Shown piece by piece: positions 32,294 to 41,439 of a stretch of DNA of 64,000 bases (positions are counted from its first letter, which is position 1; every line of letters starts with the position of its first letter). The position numbers were made by a program, and so were the translations under genes. The notes beneath the pieces were generated by a model that saw only the letters and a program-made list of their open reading frames with translations, was not told the origin of the DNA and made no database searches. Where the stretch lies: contig NZ_NXGX01000006.1 of NCBI RefSeq assembly GCF_002844275.1, positions 62,001 through 126,000 on the forward strand, in the 5' to 3' direction. Source of the stretch: Thalassospira lohafexi. GTDB lineage: Bacteria; Pseudomonadota; Alphaproteobacteria; Rhodospirillales; Thalassospiraceae.

Positions 32294-32875
32294 TTACTTA
32301 TCTTGAAATGCGTCAAGAAAATTTTGAACATTGCCGTAAAGCAAGGTTTCTTTTTCCTTTAAATCTTCGTCATTTAGCTCCCACCAACGAGTTTCCAGAA
32401 GTTTTTCGATTTTGTCATCGTCAAAACGCTTTCGGATCAATCGAGCGGGGTTTCCTCCTACAATAGCGTATGGTGGCACATCTTTTGTGACTATGGCGCC
32501 AGCAGCGACAACAGCACCTGTACCGATTTTTACGCCAGATAGAACGATGGCTCTCGCGCCAATCCACACATCGTGACCAAGACTGATTGAACCCTTGGTA
32601 ATAGCGTCCTTGTTGCCCTTATCGGTATTCCACAACAGCGTTTTGAAGGGAAAGGTGCTTGGGAAATTCAGAGGATGATCCACTTTACACAAAAAAAGCA
32701 CGTCAGGACCGATAGAGCAATAAGACCCAACGTTGAGCTGGGCGTCTATAGATGCCCCAGCGACCATATTCTTTTTCAGTCCGTATGAATGTCGACCGAC
32801 CGATACATGATCCGGGAGTTTTGACGATTTAGGCGAAACGCCGAAAATCTTTCGCAAACGATCTTTAAATTTCAT
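32294..32875 (-). CDS. Left-handed beta-helix acyltransferase (CatB/hexapeptide family)
   Basis: This 193-residue protein has hexapeptide repeats through its middle ([78 protein letters not shown]). It is an O- or N-acetyltransferase with the catalytic His in the CKVDHPLNF loop and the DVWIG acetyl-CoA site. It is the last gene of the sugar operon and overlaps the upstream reductase by eleven bases. It would add an acyl group to the sugar or glycan made by the operon. The gene is visibly richer in A+T than the core genes, consistent with horizontal acquisition. Confidence 0.9.
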   Translation of the reverse strand: MKFKDRLRKIFGVSPKSSKLPDHVSVGRHSYGLKKNMVAGASIDAQLNVGSYCSIGPDVLFLCKVDHPLNFPSTFPFKTLLWNTDKGNKDAITKGSISLGHDVWIGARAIVLSGVKIGTGAVVAAGAIVTKDVPPYAIVGGNPARLIRKRFDDDKIEKLLETRWWELNDEDLKEKETLLYGNVQNFLDAFQDK

Positions 32876-33761
32876 GGGCTTGCCACCAATCAACGCAGGT
32901 TTTTAGTGCAGCTTTCAGATCATACTTTGGACGAAAACCAATTTTTTGTTCAAGGAGGGTTATGTCGGCGACGAGAAAAGGCGGGTCATCCGGGCGGTCG
33001 GGCATACTGCCCGGAGCGAGCGTCCCTTGGCCAATAATTGCTCTGAGCAAATTTGCTACTGACAGTAGGCTATGACCTTCGCCACTGGCGATATTGACAA
33101 TTCCTTTGAAATCGTTGTGTTCAAAGACTTGTGCAAATGCTTCACCAGCATCCGCGACATGCATGAAATCACGGACTTGGTTTCCCGAACTCATCTTTGC
33201 TGATTGATCATCAAGGAGGGCATTGGTGATCGCAGGCACAAAACGACCGGGGTTCTCATGCGGGCCACACAACAGGAACAGTCGGCCCCACGCGATAGAG
33301 GCCCCTTGTGTGTTCAGGTCGAGACAGTGATGGGCAAGACGGAGCTTTTCTTGCCCATATAATGTAGCGGGCAGGCAATTAGCACTTTCACCGAGCTTTT
33401 CGGTGCCGTTTTGCCAATCGTATTCGGCGCAGCTGCCCGCGATCGTAGCTCTTTTGCCGCCGTGATCATGAAAGCGGTTTAACAAGTCGATGCTTGCATC
33501 CCGCCAGTCCGGATTGTCTTTCGCATTCCAGAAATGGCCGTGCGTGGTTTGCCATGCCAGATGAAGAAGGCCATCGGGTTGTTCTGTGCGAATAACTGTC
33601 TTGCGGAATTCTGCGTCAAGAAGATCACCGACGATGTGGTGACTGGCTTTTGCATTTATTTCTGAACGGCTACAGGTGATCACATCATGACCGGCGGAGA
33701 TCAAGGCCGCGCAGGCATGCGGTCCAATGAGGCCGCTGGCGCCGGTGACAAGAACCTTCAT
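32865..33761 (-). CDS. NAD-dependent epimerase/dehydratase-type sugar reductase
   Basis: This 298-residue extended SDR begins [34 protein letters not shown] follows, then SCAEYDW where a Ser-x-x-x-Tyr active site would be, and TLYGQEKL gives the Tyr-x-x-x-Lys-like catalytic pair (YGQEK). The C-terminal half ([22 protein letters not shown]) resembles NDP-sugar 4-ketoreductases. In this operon it should reduce the 4-keto group of the C-methylated CDP-sugar. Its start overlaps the stop of the epimerase gene by four bases (ATGA), and its own end overlaps the acyltransferase. Confidence 0.85.
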   Translation of the reverse strand: MKVLVTGASGLIGPHACAALISAGHDVITCSRSEINAKASHHIVGDLLDAEFRKTVIRTEQPDGLLHLAWQTTHGHFWNAKDNPDWRDASIDLLNRFHDHGGKRATIAGSCAEYDWQNGTEKLGESANCLPATLYGQEKLRLAHHCLDLNTQGASIAWGRLFLLCGPHENPGRFVPAITNALLDDQSAKMSSGNQVRDFMHVADAGEAFAQVFEHNDFKGIVNIASGEGHSLLSVANLLRAIIGQGTLAPGSMPDRPDDPPFLVADITLLEQKIGFRPKYDLKAALKTCVDWWQAHEI

Positions 33762-34294
33762 TTTTGAGGCTCGTAGTCGGGATAATTTGCATCGCGATTA
33801 TTGATGATCGTCGGATTTTCCGGCCACGTGATCGCAAATGCCGGATCATTCCATCGAACGCCTGCAGCAAGTTCGGGAACGAATGGTGCACCCATGAGAT
33901 ACAGCACCTCGGTATCTGGTTCCAGTGTCAGGAAACCATGTGCGCAGCCCTGGGGAATGATGAATGATTTGCGGTTGGTCGCAGACAGTTCTTCTGCCGT
34001 CCATTTGCAGTATGTAGGCGAGTCTTTACGCAGATCGATCACAATATCGATAATCCGGCCGGCAATGCAGCGAACGATTTTGGGATCGCCTACGGGGGAT
34101 TTTTGATAATGCATGCCGCGCAATGTTCCTGCCTTGTAGTTAAAGGACAGGTTGGCCTGCTTTATTTCGAAATCATGGCCGTTTTGGGATAATTCTTCTG
34201 CGCAAAACGTACGTGCAAAGAACCCCCGATCATCCTCGTGTTTTTCGAGATTGATCAGTTCGACACCAGGGATTTCTGTCTTGGTGATCTTCAT
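33758..34294 (-). CDS. RmlC-like dTDP/CDP-4-keto-6-deoxyhexose 3,5- (or 5-) epimerase
   Basis: This 178-residue cupin protein has the RmlC signature: DDRGFFARTFCAEEL, then LRGMHYQ with the catalytic His, VRCIAGRIIDIVIDLRKDSPTY, and IIPQGCAHGFLTLEPDTEVLYL. Its nucleotide specificity is not visible. Since the operon makes CDP-sugars (rfbF, rfbG) and has a C3-methyltransferase, I infer that it inverts carbon 5 of the methylated intermediate, as EryBVII-type enzymes do in branched-sugar pathways. Four-base overlaps (ATGA) join it to both neighbours. Confidence 0.9.
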   Translation of the reverse strand: MKITKTEIPGVELINLEKHEDDRGFFARTFCAEELSQNGHDFEIKQANLSFNYKAGTLRGMHYQKSPVGDPKIVRCIAGRIIDIVIDLRKDSPTYCKWTAEELSATNRKSFIIPQGCAHGFLTLEPDTEVLYLMGAPFVPELAAGVRWNDPAFAITWPENPTIINNRDANYPDYEPQK

Positions 34295-35523
34295 CCCACA
34301 ACTTCTACTTCTGGAACCGCCACAAGAAACTGTCCGCCCCAGTCCTTAACATAGGATACGTCTTTCATGATTTCGTTCTGAAGGTTCCATGGCAGGATCA
34401 GAACGTAATCTGGTTTGGACTCTTTAAGTTTGTCCGGGGCATGGACAGGAATATGGCTTCCCGGCAAAAGGGTGTTCTGTTTGTGGGGATTCGCATCGAC
34501 AACGAAATCGATTAGGCTGTTATCAATGGCGCAGTAATTCAAAAGTGTGTTGCCCTTTGCCGCCGCACCGTATGCCGCAACGGTTTTCCCCGCAGTTTTT
34601 GCTTTTTGAAGGACGTCCAGAAGGTTTCTACGGATCGCGCGCACCTTGGTGTCAAAGCCGTCGTAGCACGCAAGCGTGGCAATGCCGGCCTTGGTTTCTT
34701 TCGCGCGAAGGTCTTGCAAGTTCTGAGTTTCAGAACGTTTGCCCGCTGCCTTTTGCGCCCAAACACGCAGGCTACCGCCATGTGTCGGCAGTTCTTCAAC
34801 ATCAAAGACCTTAAGGCCGTTCGCCTCGAAACATTTTTCAACAGCATACAGCGAAAGATATGAGAAATGCTCGTGATAGATCGTATCAAACTGCGTTTTC
34901 TCAAGCAGGTTCAAAAGGTGTGGGAATTCAAAGGTCGCAACACCGTCATCCTTGAGAACGGTTGCAAAACCCGACACGAAATCGTTGATGTCAGGGACAT
35001 GCGCGAGAACGTTGTTGGCGGCTGTCAGGTCAGCATGGCCGTATTCTGCGACAACCCTTTGCGCAGTTTCCTTGCCAAAGAACGCAACAAGGCTGCGCAC
35101 GCCTTTCTTTTCGGCTTCTTGCGCGACGTTTGCAGCAGGCTCGATGCCAAGAACACGTACTGACTTCTCTACAAAATGCTGAAGCAAGTATCCGTCATTT
35201 GAGGCGACCTCGACGACAAAAGACTGGTCATGCAGTTCCAGTCTTTTAACGGCTGTGACGCAGTAGTTCCGCGCGTGTTCTACCCAACTGCTCGAATAGC
35301 TTGAGAAGTAAGCATAGTGACTGAAAATTTCTGACGGCGGAACCACGTCGTCAACTTGAACCAGAAAGCACGTGTCGCAAACACGAGCGTGCAACGGATA
35401 TCGTGGGTCTTCTGTGTCTGCGCGGTCATGGGAAACATATGAGTTGGCAAGAGGGCTCAGCCCAAGATCGACGAGGGTATGCTTAAGGTCAGTTCCGCAT
35501 GCGCGGCAAGTTGGCGTTGTCAT
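34291..35523 (-). CDS. NDP-hexose C-methyltransferase (TylC3-like, zinc finger plus SAM domain)
   Basis: This 410-residue protein has three parts. An N-terminal zinc-binding region has CRACGTDL and CDTCFLVQ (PF08421). A class I SAM-binding domain has VVEVASNDGYLLQHFVEKSVRVLGIEPA. A C-terminal domain (PF08484) has AYGAAAKGNTLLNYCAI and LPWNLQNEI. This layout is that of sugar 3-C-methyltransferases such as TylC3, which put a branching methyl on carbon 3 of NDP-4-keto-6-deoxyhexoses. It follows rfbG with a four-base overlap, so the likely substrate is a CDP-4-keto-6-deoxyhexose. Confidence 0.92.
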   Translation of the reverse strand: MTTPTCRACGTDLKHTLVDLGLSPLANSYVSHDRADTEDPRYPLHARVCDTCFLVQVDDVVPPSEIFSHYAYFSSYSSSWVEHARNYCVTAVKRLELHDQSFVVEVASNDGYLLQHFVEKSVRVLGIEPAANVAQEAEKKGVRSLVAFFGKETAQRVVAEYGHADLTAANNVLAHVPDINDFVSGFATVLKDDGVATFEFPHLLNLLEKTQFDTIYHEHFSYLSLYAVEKCFEANGLKVFDVEELPTHGGSLRVWAQKAAGKRSETQNLQDLRAKETKAGIATLACYDGFDTKVRAIRRNLLDVLQKAKTAGKTVAAYGAAAKGNTLLNYCAIDNSLIDFVVDANPHKQNTLLPGSHIPVHAPDKLKESKPDYVLILPWNLQNEIMKDVSYVKDWGGQFLVAVPEVEVVG

Positions 35524-36605
35524 TTTATATCCATCATCGATTCAAACGAGGTGACTTGTGCCTCGGTTATTTCGCGCATATTCCGCCCGTCTACGTGTGC
35601 TTTATGCCAGTCAACAATCCATTGGACGCATGAGGGCAAATCAAGGCGTGGTTGCCAAGACAATGTCGACGCTGCCAGGCTTGAGTCCAATGCAAGGGTA
35701 AGCGCCTCCTTGCGGGCATTTGTCGTATCCTGCTGCGCAGTTCCCATGCGGCTGCCCCATGCAGTGAGTAGCAAACGTGTCACATGCTCAACTGTATGCG
35801 AGCCGTTCGGGCCGAAATTCAATGCGGGCAGAGATGTTTTGCCTTCGACAGCAGCCTGCAAATACATTAAATAGCCTGAAACAGGTTCAATTACATGCTG
35901 CCAAGGGCGGGTTGTCGCGGGGTTTCTGAGTTCAACGGCCTGATCATTTATGGCGGCCGCGATGATATCGGTCATTAACCGATCTTCAGACCAGTCTCCG
36001 CCGCCGACGACGTTGCCTGCACGTGCCGTAACCACAGGAATATGTCGTTCACGGAAATAGCTTTGCGCAAAGCTGCGCGCGACAATTTCCTGGCACCCTT
36101 TCGACGCGCTGTAGGGATCACGTCCGCCAAGTGGGTCGTTCTCGCGGAAAATGATCTCGCCGTTGGCCTGATCATAACTGTCGTTGTCATAGGCCTTGTC
36201 GCTTGTAACAACCAAAACGCCTGCCAGTTTTTTACAGTCACGTAAAGCGTCGAGCAAGTGTGCCGTTCCCATGATATTGGTCGCCATGGTCTCGACCGGC
36301 TCGCGGTAGGCGCGGCGTACGAGTGGCTGTGCTGCCATATGCAGAACAAGTTCCGGTTCAACTTTGTCGACCATCTTTTTGACAGCGGCGTGGTCTCGAA
36401 GATCGGCAATCGTCTCTGAGGCATATGATAGGTCAAGCAAATCGTGAAGATTTGGGGTTGTTTCGGGAGCAAGCGCAAAGCCGTGAACCTCGGCCCCCAT
36501 CTGCATCAGCCACGTTGCGGCCCAACTGCCCTTAAAACCAGTATGGCCGGTCAGCAAAACACGTTTTCCGGACCAAAACTGACGAAGGTTTTTACTTGGC
36601 AGCAT
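35520..36605 (-). CDS. rfbG: CDP-glucose 4,6-dehydratase
   Basis: This 361-residue extended SDR has the RfbG pattern: FWSGKRVLLTGHTGFKGSWAATWL with GHTGFKG, HMAAQPLVRRAYREPVETMATNIMGT, the SDKAYDN and DPYSASKGCQEIV segments with Tyr-x-x-x-Lys, and ARAGNVVGGGDWSEDRLMTDI. The H-M-A-A-Q-P and GGGDW motifs separate CDP-glucose from dTDP-glucose dehydratases. It forms CDP-4-keto-6-deoxyglucose. The gene starts three bases after the end of rfbF, and its stop overlaps the C-methyltransferase start. Confidence 0.95.
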   Translation of the reverse strand: MLPSKNLRQFWSGKRVLLTGHTGFKGSWAATWLMQMGAEVHGFALAPETTPNLHDLLDLSYASETIADLRDHAAVKKMVDKVEPELVLHMAAQPLVRRAYREPVETMATNIMGTAHLLDALRDCKKLAGVLVVTSDKAYDNDSYDQANGEIIFRENDPLGGRDPYSASKGCQEIVARSFAQSYFRERHIPVVTARAGNVVGGGDWSEDRLMTDIIAAAINDQAVELRNPATTRPWQHVIEPVSGYLMYLQAAVEGKTSLPALNFGPNGSHTVEHVTRLLLTAWGSRMGTAQQDTTNARKEALTLALDSSLAASTLSWQPRLDLPSCVQWIVDWHKAHVDGRNMREITEAQVTSFESMMDIK

Positions 36606-36608
36606 CTT

Positions 36609-37379
36609 TTACCAGACCTTCCAAGGTGCGTTGCCCGCAGACCAGAGCTTTTCCAGCAGCTGTTTTTCGCGCAGGGTATCCATTGGCTGCCAGAAACCAT
36701 CATGGCGCCAAGCGGAAAGTTCATCACGCTCAGACAGGTTGCGCAGGGGATCTGCTTCCCAGACAGTTTTGTCTTCAGTGATTTCGTTCAGAACCGATTT
36801 TTCGCAGACAAAGAATCCGGCGTTGATTCGTGCGCCATCCCCAAGCGGTTTTTCCTGAAATGCAGAAACCCTGTCGCCGTCAAGGACAGTTGCACCAAAA
36901 CGACCTGGCGGGGAGACAACCGTCATTGTTGCTTTTCGACCCTGCTTCTTGTGGAACTCGATGCTGGCAGAGATGTCGACATTTCCAAGGCCGTCGCCAT
37001 AGGTCAGACAGAAAGGTTTGTCGTCATCCAGGTAATCACCAACGCGTTTGATACGCCCGCCTGTCATACTGTCTAAGCCTGTGTCGACCAAGGTGATCTT
37101 CCAAGGTTCGGCAGTGGCATTGTGATACTCAAGACTGTTTGAGGCCATATCAATCGTGAGGTCGGCGTGATGCAGGAAGTAATTGGCAAAATATTCCTTG
37201 ATCACATAGCCCTTATAGCCAAGGCATATGATGAATTCGTTCACACCATGTGCGGAATAGATTTTCATCAGATGCCATAAAACCGGTTTTCCGCCGATCT
37301 CGACCATCGGTTTTGGCTTAATCGACGTTTCTTCGCTGAGCCGACTGCCGTAACCGCCTGCTAGAATTACTGCCTTCAT
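36609..37379 (-). CDS. rfbF: Glucose-1-phosphate cytidylyltransferase
   Basis: This 256-residue nucleotidyltransferase starts [20 protein letters not shown], with the [11 protein letters not shown] motif and [21 protein letters not shown]. It continues [14 protein letters not shown] (metal-binding Asp), [12 protein letters not shown] and [10 protein letters not shown], all typical of RfbF. It activates glucose-1-phosphate with CTP to CDP-glucose, the committed step of the operon. The upstream GT2 gene is 43 bases away on the same strand, so the operon may start there. Confidence 0.96.
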   Translation of the reverse strand: MKAVILAGGYGSRLSEETSIKPKPMVEIGGKPVLWHLMKIYSAHGVNEFIICLGYKGYVIKEYFANYFLHHADLTIDMASNSLEYHNATAEPWKITLVDTGLDSMTGGRIKRVGDYLDDDKPFCLTYGDGLGNVDISASIEFHKKQGRKATMTVVSPPGRFGATVLDGDRVSAFQEKPLGDGARINAGFFVCEKSVLNEITEDKTVWEADPLRNLSERDELSAWRHDGFWQPMDTLREKQLLEKLWSAGNAPWKVW

Positions 37380-37422
37380 AAGAAAAGGGTTCCACTCATT
37401 CAGTTTTATGCGCCAAATGCTG

Positions 37423-38316
37423 CTATCGAATATTTTCCGGGGGCAGCTTGGATGCTCTTACACCGATCACTGCTGCTAGCGAACCGGCGGATCTTGCCAA
37501 ATCGCGCCAGCCTTTTTTACGTTGCAAAGTTAGTCCATGCAGTAGTGCCTTACCTGCAAAGCGGGCGCAATGTGTTACGCCAAGGTAACTGCCTGCCAGA
37601 CGTCCTTTGTACTTGGTTTCAAAGTATATTCTCGACCAAGCAATGTTCCAGAACTTTTCCCAGTAGTACGCGCGGTTTGGTCTTACGGACCCGCCGTTCA
37701 AATGTGTTACAACCGATGCTGAGACGAGTATAAGGCTGTGGCCTGCCTTGCGTAAACGCATGCACATATCGTCATCTTCAAAGTAAAGGTATATCTCGGG
37801 ATCATAGAAGCCAACCGTCGATAAAACGTTCATACGGACGAGGTTGACGGCACCCGAAAGAAATTCGACACAAGCAGGGCCTTCTGGTGCGCATTCATAG
37901 GCCAACTTGCCATGTGACCTTCGCTTCCACAGTTCTACATCGTGGCTGAGTTCAAGGTGGCCATTTGCATCCTTGTGGATCGGTCCAAACATCGCAGCTT
38001 CGCGGTAGGTGTCCGCGGCATCGACAAGTGCATCAATGGCGCCTTCGGCCATCACGGCATCTGGATTGGCCAAAAGGGCAAATTCAGTATCAACCTTTGC
38101 AAGTCCCTGGCTGGCGGCTGCACCGTAGCCAAGCCCTTTGCTGTTTCGAATGATCAGCGCGTCTGGTCGAATTTCAGAGACAATATCAAGGCTGTCATCT
38201 GTTGATGCGTTATCAACAACAATCAATGGAATGTCTTTGGGCAACGACTTCAAAAGGCCACCAATGACAAGGCCGCCGTTATGGGTAATCGTAACTAGTG
38301 TTGTTCTCGCTGCCAT
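37423..38316 (-). CDS. Glycosyltransferase family 2 (rhamnosyltransferase-like)
   Basis: This 297-residue GT-A fold enzyme starts [20 protein letters not shown] and has [25 protein letters not shown] (the DxD-like position is NPDA), [43 protein letters not shown] and [10 protein letters not shown]. This is the WbbL/RfbF-type rhamnosyltransferase branch that uses nucleotide deoxysugars. It probably transfers the sugar made downstream to a polysaccharide or lipid. The ATG at 38316 has AGGGA eight bases before it. A TTG five codons upstream is a weaker alternative. Confidence 0.9.
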   Translation of the reverse strand: MAARTTLVTITHNGGLVIGGLLKSLPKDIPLIVVDNASTDDSLDIVSEIRPDALIIRNSKGLGYGAAASQGLAKVDTEFALLANPDAVMAEGAIDALVDAADTYREAAMFGPIHKDANGHLELSHDVELWKRRSHGKLAYECAPEGPACVEFLSGAVNLVRMNVLSTVGFYDPEIYLYFEDDDMCMRLRKAGHSLILVSASVVTHLNGGSVRPNRAYYWEKFWNIAWSRIYFETKYKGRLAGSYLGVTHCARFAGKALLHGLTLQRKKGWRDLARSAGSLAAVIGVRASKLPPENIR

Positions 38317-38466
38317 CAATATTCCCTGCAAAATGCTTATTTCTTGCCAATGGCGGTGAACATATTCAATCTGACAATAATGTCCAATGAGAGATTGCAG
38401 TCTGCTCCATAAATTGCAGCATTCCTTTGGTCATTCTAGGGTTTTCGATGTTTTTCCGGCATAAAA

Positions 38467-39744
38467 TTATATGCAACTGCGCCCAACAACCGAAATACCG
38501 CCGACCCAGCGTGTGCCGGTGAAGTTATCCAGGTAGTTGCGCTGTCCGGCCAGTGTTTGGTGTCCGGTGTCGGTCAGGGTGAGAGTGCGTTCGGCCCAGT
38601 TCGCATCCCTGTCATCGGATGTGATGGTGAAAAGGGCATCGACGCACGCCATCATCCGTTGCACATCGGCCCAGAACATCAAATCACCGAGATAGGGTAA
38701 GGGGTCATAGGTGCGCATCAGGTGGGCAAAGGTCTTGCCGACGGTCAGTGGGCCGTGATCCGCAATGATTTGCAGGGTCAGTTTCTGTGTCAGGCCAAGT
38801 CCGGTTTTGGGATCGGGCAGTTCGGCATGGTGGCGTTGGAGTGCCGTGATCATATGAGGCAGGGGGCCGGGACCCGATGTGATGAAGTCGGTCAAAAGAT
38901 CGGGGGTTGGGGATCGCACCGCCTGCCAGGCTTTGCTGCCAAAGGTCAGCATGGCATCGGTCACGGGGGCCCGATGATTTTCCCAGCACCAGATCAGAAG
39001 TTCGGGGGAGAGTTGCCCAAGCCCGATGAAGCGTTCAACGCCGGGGACGGTGCCGACGGAGATTACTTCAAGCCGGGTATCGGGTCGGGTGGTTTTGATG
39101 AAATCCATCAGGAAGGCCAAGATTAACTGGTCGTAACTGTCATGTTCGAACCACAGGACCACATGGTCATACTCGCCGAGCGTTGCCAGTGCGCCATATT
39201 CGCGTTTGGCCCGTGCCAGCGCGTCTTTGGGGACGATGTGATAGGCATCGGCGATAAAATCCGCGCGGGTTTGAACGAACTGGTCAAGGGGAAGGTCCGG
39301 GACCGGTCCCTGACAGAACGGATCGGCAAATTCGAGGAAGGCGCCTTTGAACCCTGCAATCTGAAGGCCGTGGCGGATGTCTGATCCGCAGCGCAGATGC
39401 AGGGTTTTATCTGTATCAAGAGTTGCCGGGGTGCCGTTTTTGATTTGACGATTGCGTTCGGCAGTCTGATCAATATGCGCCTTCATTTTCGGCCAGCTGG
39501 CAAAGCCGTTTTCGCGCGCGATGACCCATTGGGCATCGGCCAGTTTGATGTCAGAAATTGTCTGGGGCGTCGGGGTGAAACCGGCCTTTTCAAACCGTGC
39601 GACGGCATCGCCGGTTTTGGCACCAAGCGTGCGCAAAAGGTCCTTGGCGCGTTTGCGTTGCTGTTCAAGATTAAGGCGGCCATCAAAGACCGGGCTTTTG
39701 GCAGGTTTGGTATTTTTGGATTTCGATGTGCGTGATGCAGACAT
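38467..39744 (-). CDS. DUF1835 domain protein
   Basis: This 425-residue protein starts with a Lys/Ser-rich tail, followed by a short helical repeat (LEQQRKRAKDLLRTLGAKTGDAVARF and ENGFASWPKMKAHI) often found in front of sequence domains of this type. The DUF1835 part begins LHLRCGSDIRHGLQIAGFKGAFLEFADPFCQGPVPD. Next comes the conserved WFEHDSYDQLILAFLM region, followed by the DUF3658-like C-terminal half. Its function is unknown. It stands alone between the sugar operon and the polyphosphate genes, transcribed leftwards. Confidence 0.82.
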   Translation of the reverse strand: MSASRTSKSKNTKPAKSPVFDGRLNLEQQRKRAKDLLRTLGAKTGDAVARFEKAGFTPTPQTISDIKLADAQWVIARENGFASWPKMKAHIDQTAERNRQIKNGTPATLDTDKTLHLRCGSDIRHGLQIAGFKGAFLEFADPFCQGPVPDLPLDQFVQTRADFIADAYHIVPKDALARAKREYGALATLGEYDHVVLWFEHDSYDQLILAFLMDFIKTTRPDTRLEVISVGTVPGVERFIGLGQLSPELLIWCWENHRAPVTDAMLTFGSKAWQAVRSPTPDLLTDFITSGPGPLPHMITALQRHHAELPDPKTGLGLTQKLTLQIIADHGPLTVGKTFAHLMRTYDPLPYLGDLMFWADVQRMMACVDALFTITSDDRDANWAERTLTLTDTGHQTLAGQRNYLDNFTGTRWVGGISVVGRSCI

Positions 39745-39915
39745 ACGATTCCCCTGTTCTAATCGCCTGTGTCCGCCAGACAGGCAAGGAAACCGTGTGT
39801 TTCGTAATGTCGAACCGGGCGCAGCCCTTTCCGCGGACGGGGTGCTTGGAAAGCCCGGTTAATTTATCTGTTTTGCAAACGATTGCAAGCATCAAGCGGT
39901 GCGTTTACGCCGAAA

Positions 39916-41394
39916 TCAGGACAGCCTTACTTCACTATCAAGGTTCATCAGTTTGGCCAGTTTTGACAGGCGTTGTTCAACCACTTCGCCGTACAGGGTC
40001 GAAATAGACTTGTCGAATTCAAGGATCATTTTGCCGTCTTCGAGTTTAAGCGCGGTTTTCGACAGGATGCCTTCAGCACCACCCGAAAGCGTGTGGCCCA
40101 GACGAATGACATGACCAAAAATGCGGCCTGTTACGCGGGTTTCTTCGTCCAGAATCCGGTCACTTGACTCATCGCCCTTGAAATTGCCGGTATAGCGCGA
40201 CCCGATGGCATAGGCGAGAAACACCCGATCATGATGGTTTAGATCAAGATAGGGGTGACGCAAGATGCGGTTATAGCTTTGGATGGCGCGGTAATCAGGG
40301 TGTTCGTTCCAGCCGATATCGCCAATGATGCAGGCAGCAAGACGCAGACGTTCAAGGTTTTGCGGCAGGTCGGAGAAGATCGGCGCGCACCAGCGAAACA
40401 GTTCTTCGCCATGTTGATGGAACCGTTCGCCGTCCTCGGCAAAGCTTAAGCAGGCATCCAGCAGCGGGTCGCGTTGACGCAAGTCTTCGGGCAGGACCTC
40501 ATACATCCAGCCTTCGCGTAGGCCGTGGCCGGAAAAGACCACTTCGCGCGGCTTCATGCGCGCCAGCAGCATATTCATGACAAGCGATGCATGAGGCAGG
40601 CTGTCGATACGGCGTTTGGAAACACCGCCGACTTTTTCCAGCGAGATGCGGCTTTGCTGGGAAATGATGTGGGTGAGTTCTTCGGTTTCGCCGCGCGGCA
40701 TTGCCAGATTATGTACGACAGAAATCGGGTAGTCTTCCTGTGCGATGAACAGCTTGGCAATCGACCGCCATGCCCCGCCAACAGCAAAAAGCTGCTGGCC
40801 GGCGGCTTCTTTCAGCCAGTCGATGGTATCAAGGTGGCGATTGATTTCAGCGGTCAGGCGCGCACGGTCGGATGCAAAGACGGCATGAAGCCGCATGGCT
40901 CCCAAGGGGACGCTAACGCGTTTTTTGATTTCCCCCTGATCAAGCAAGACAAGTTCGAGCGACCCGCCGCCAATATCACCCATAATCCCGCTGGCGCGTG
41001 GGTCACCGGAAATAATCCCAAGGGCGGACAGGCGGGCTTCTTCAAGTCCGTCGATCACCTTGACCGTAAGGCCGGTTTCGCGATGGATACGGTCACAAAA
41101 TTCCTGACCATCGGAAGCGGCACGGACCGCAGCGGTGGCCAGTACGTCGATGTGCGACACCTTCATGGCCTGAAGCAGGGTGGCAAAGCGCTGCATGGCG
41201 ACAACGGCAAGTTCAACGCCCTCGGGGTTGAGTTTGCCGGTATCTTCGGGGTCGCGCCCCAGCCCGCACATGACTTTTTCGTTGAAAATCGGGGCGGGGG
41301 CACGGGTCATGCCATCGAAAATGACAAGGCGTACCGAGTTGGAGCCAACATCAATGATCGCGATGCGGTTGGATGCTCTTTGGTCAGTCAGCAT
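39916..41394 (-). CDS. ppx: Exopolyphosphatase/guanosine pentaphosphatase family protein
   Basis: This 492-residue Ppx/GppA phosphatase has the actin-like ATPase motifs: NRIAIIDVGSNSVRLVIFD (phosphate 1), GIMGDIGGGSLELVLLD (phosphate 2) and VVFSGHGLREGWMYEVL. A C-terminal HD-like helical domain follows (FRWCAPIFSDLPQNLERLRLAACIIGDIGWNEHPDYRA). It degrades polyphosphate or pppGpp. It lies 45 bases after ppk on the same strand, forming the usual ppk-ppx pair of synthesis and breakdown. Confidence 0.94.
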   Translation of the reverse strand: MLTDQRASNRIAIIDVGSNSVRLVIFDGMTRAPAPIFNEKVMCGLGRDPEDTGKLNPEGVELAVVAMQRFATLLQAMKVSHIDVLATAAVRAASDGQEFCDRIHRETGLTVKVIDGLEEARLSALGIISGDPRASGIMGDIGGGSLELVLLDQGEIKKRVSVPLGAMRLHAVFASDRARLTAEINRHLDTIDWLKEAAGQQLFAVGGAWRSIAKLFIAQEDYPISVVHNLAMPRGETEELTHIISQQSRISLEKVGGVSKRRIDSLPHASLVMNMLLARMKPREVVFSGHGLREGWMYEVLPEDLRQRDPLLDACLSFAEDGERFHQHGEELFRWCAPIFSDLPQNLERLRLAACIIGDIGWNEHPDYRAIQSYNRILRHPYLDLNHHDRVFLAYAIGSRYTGNFKGDESSDRILDEETRVTGRIFGHVIRLGHTLSGGAEGILSKTALKLEDGKMILEFDKSISTLYGEVVEQRLSKLAKLMNLDSEVRLS

Positions 41395-41439
41395 GTCTTT
41401 GAGGGCACCTGTTGGTCGTCGGTCTTCAATTTGGCCACA

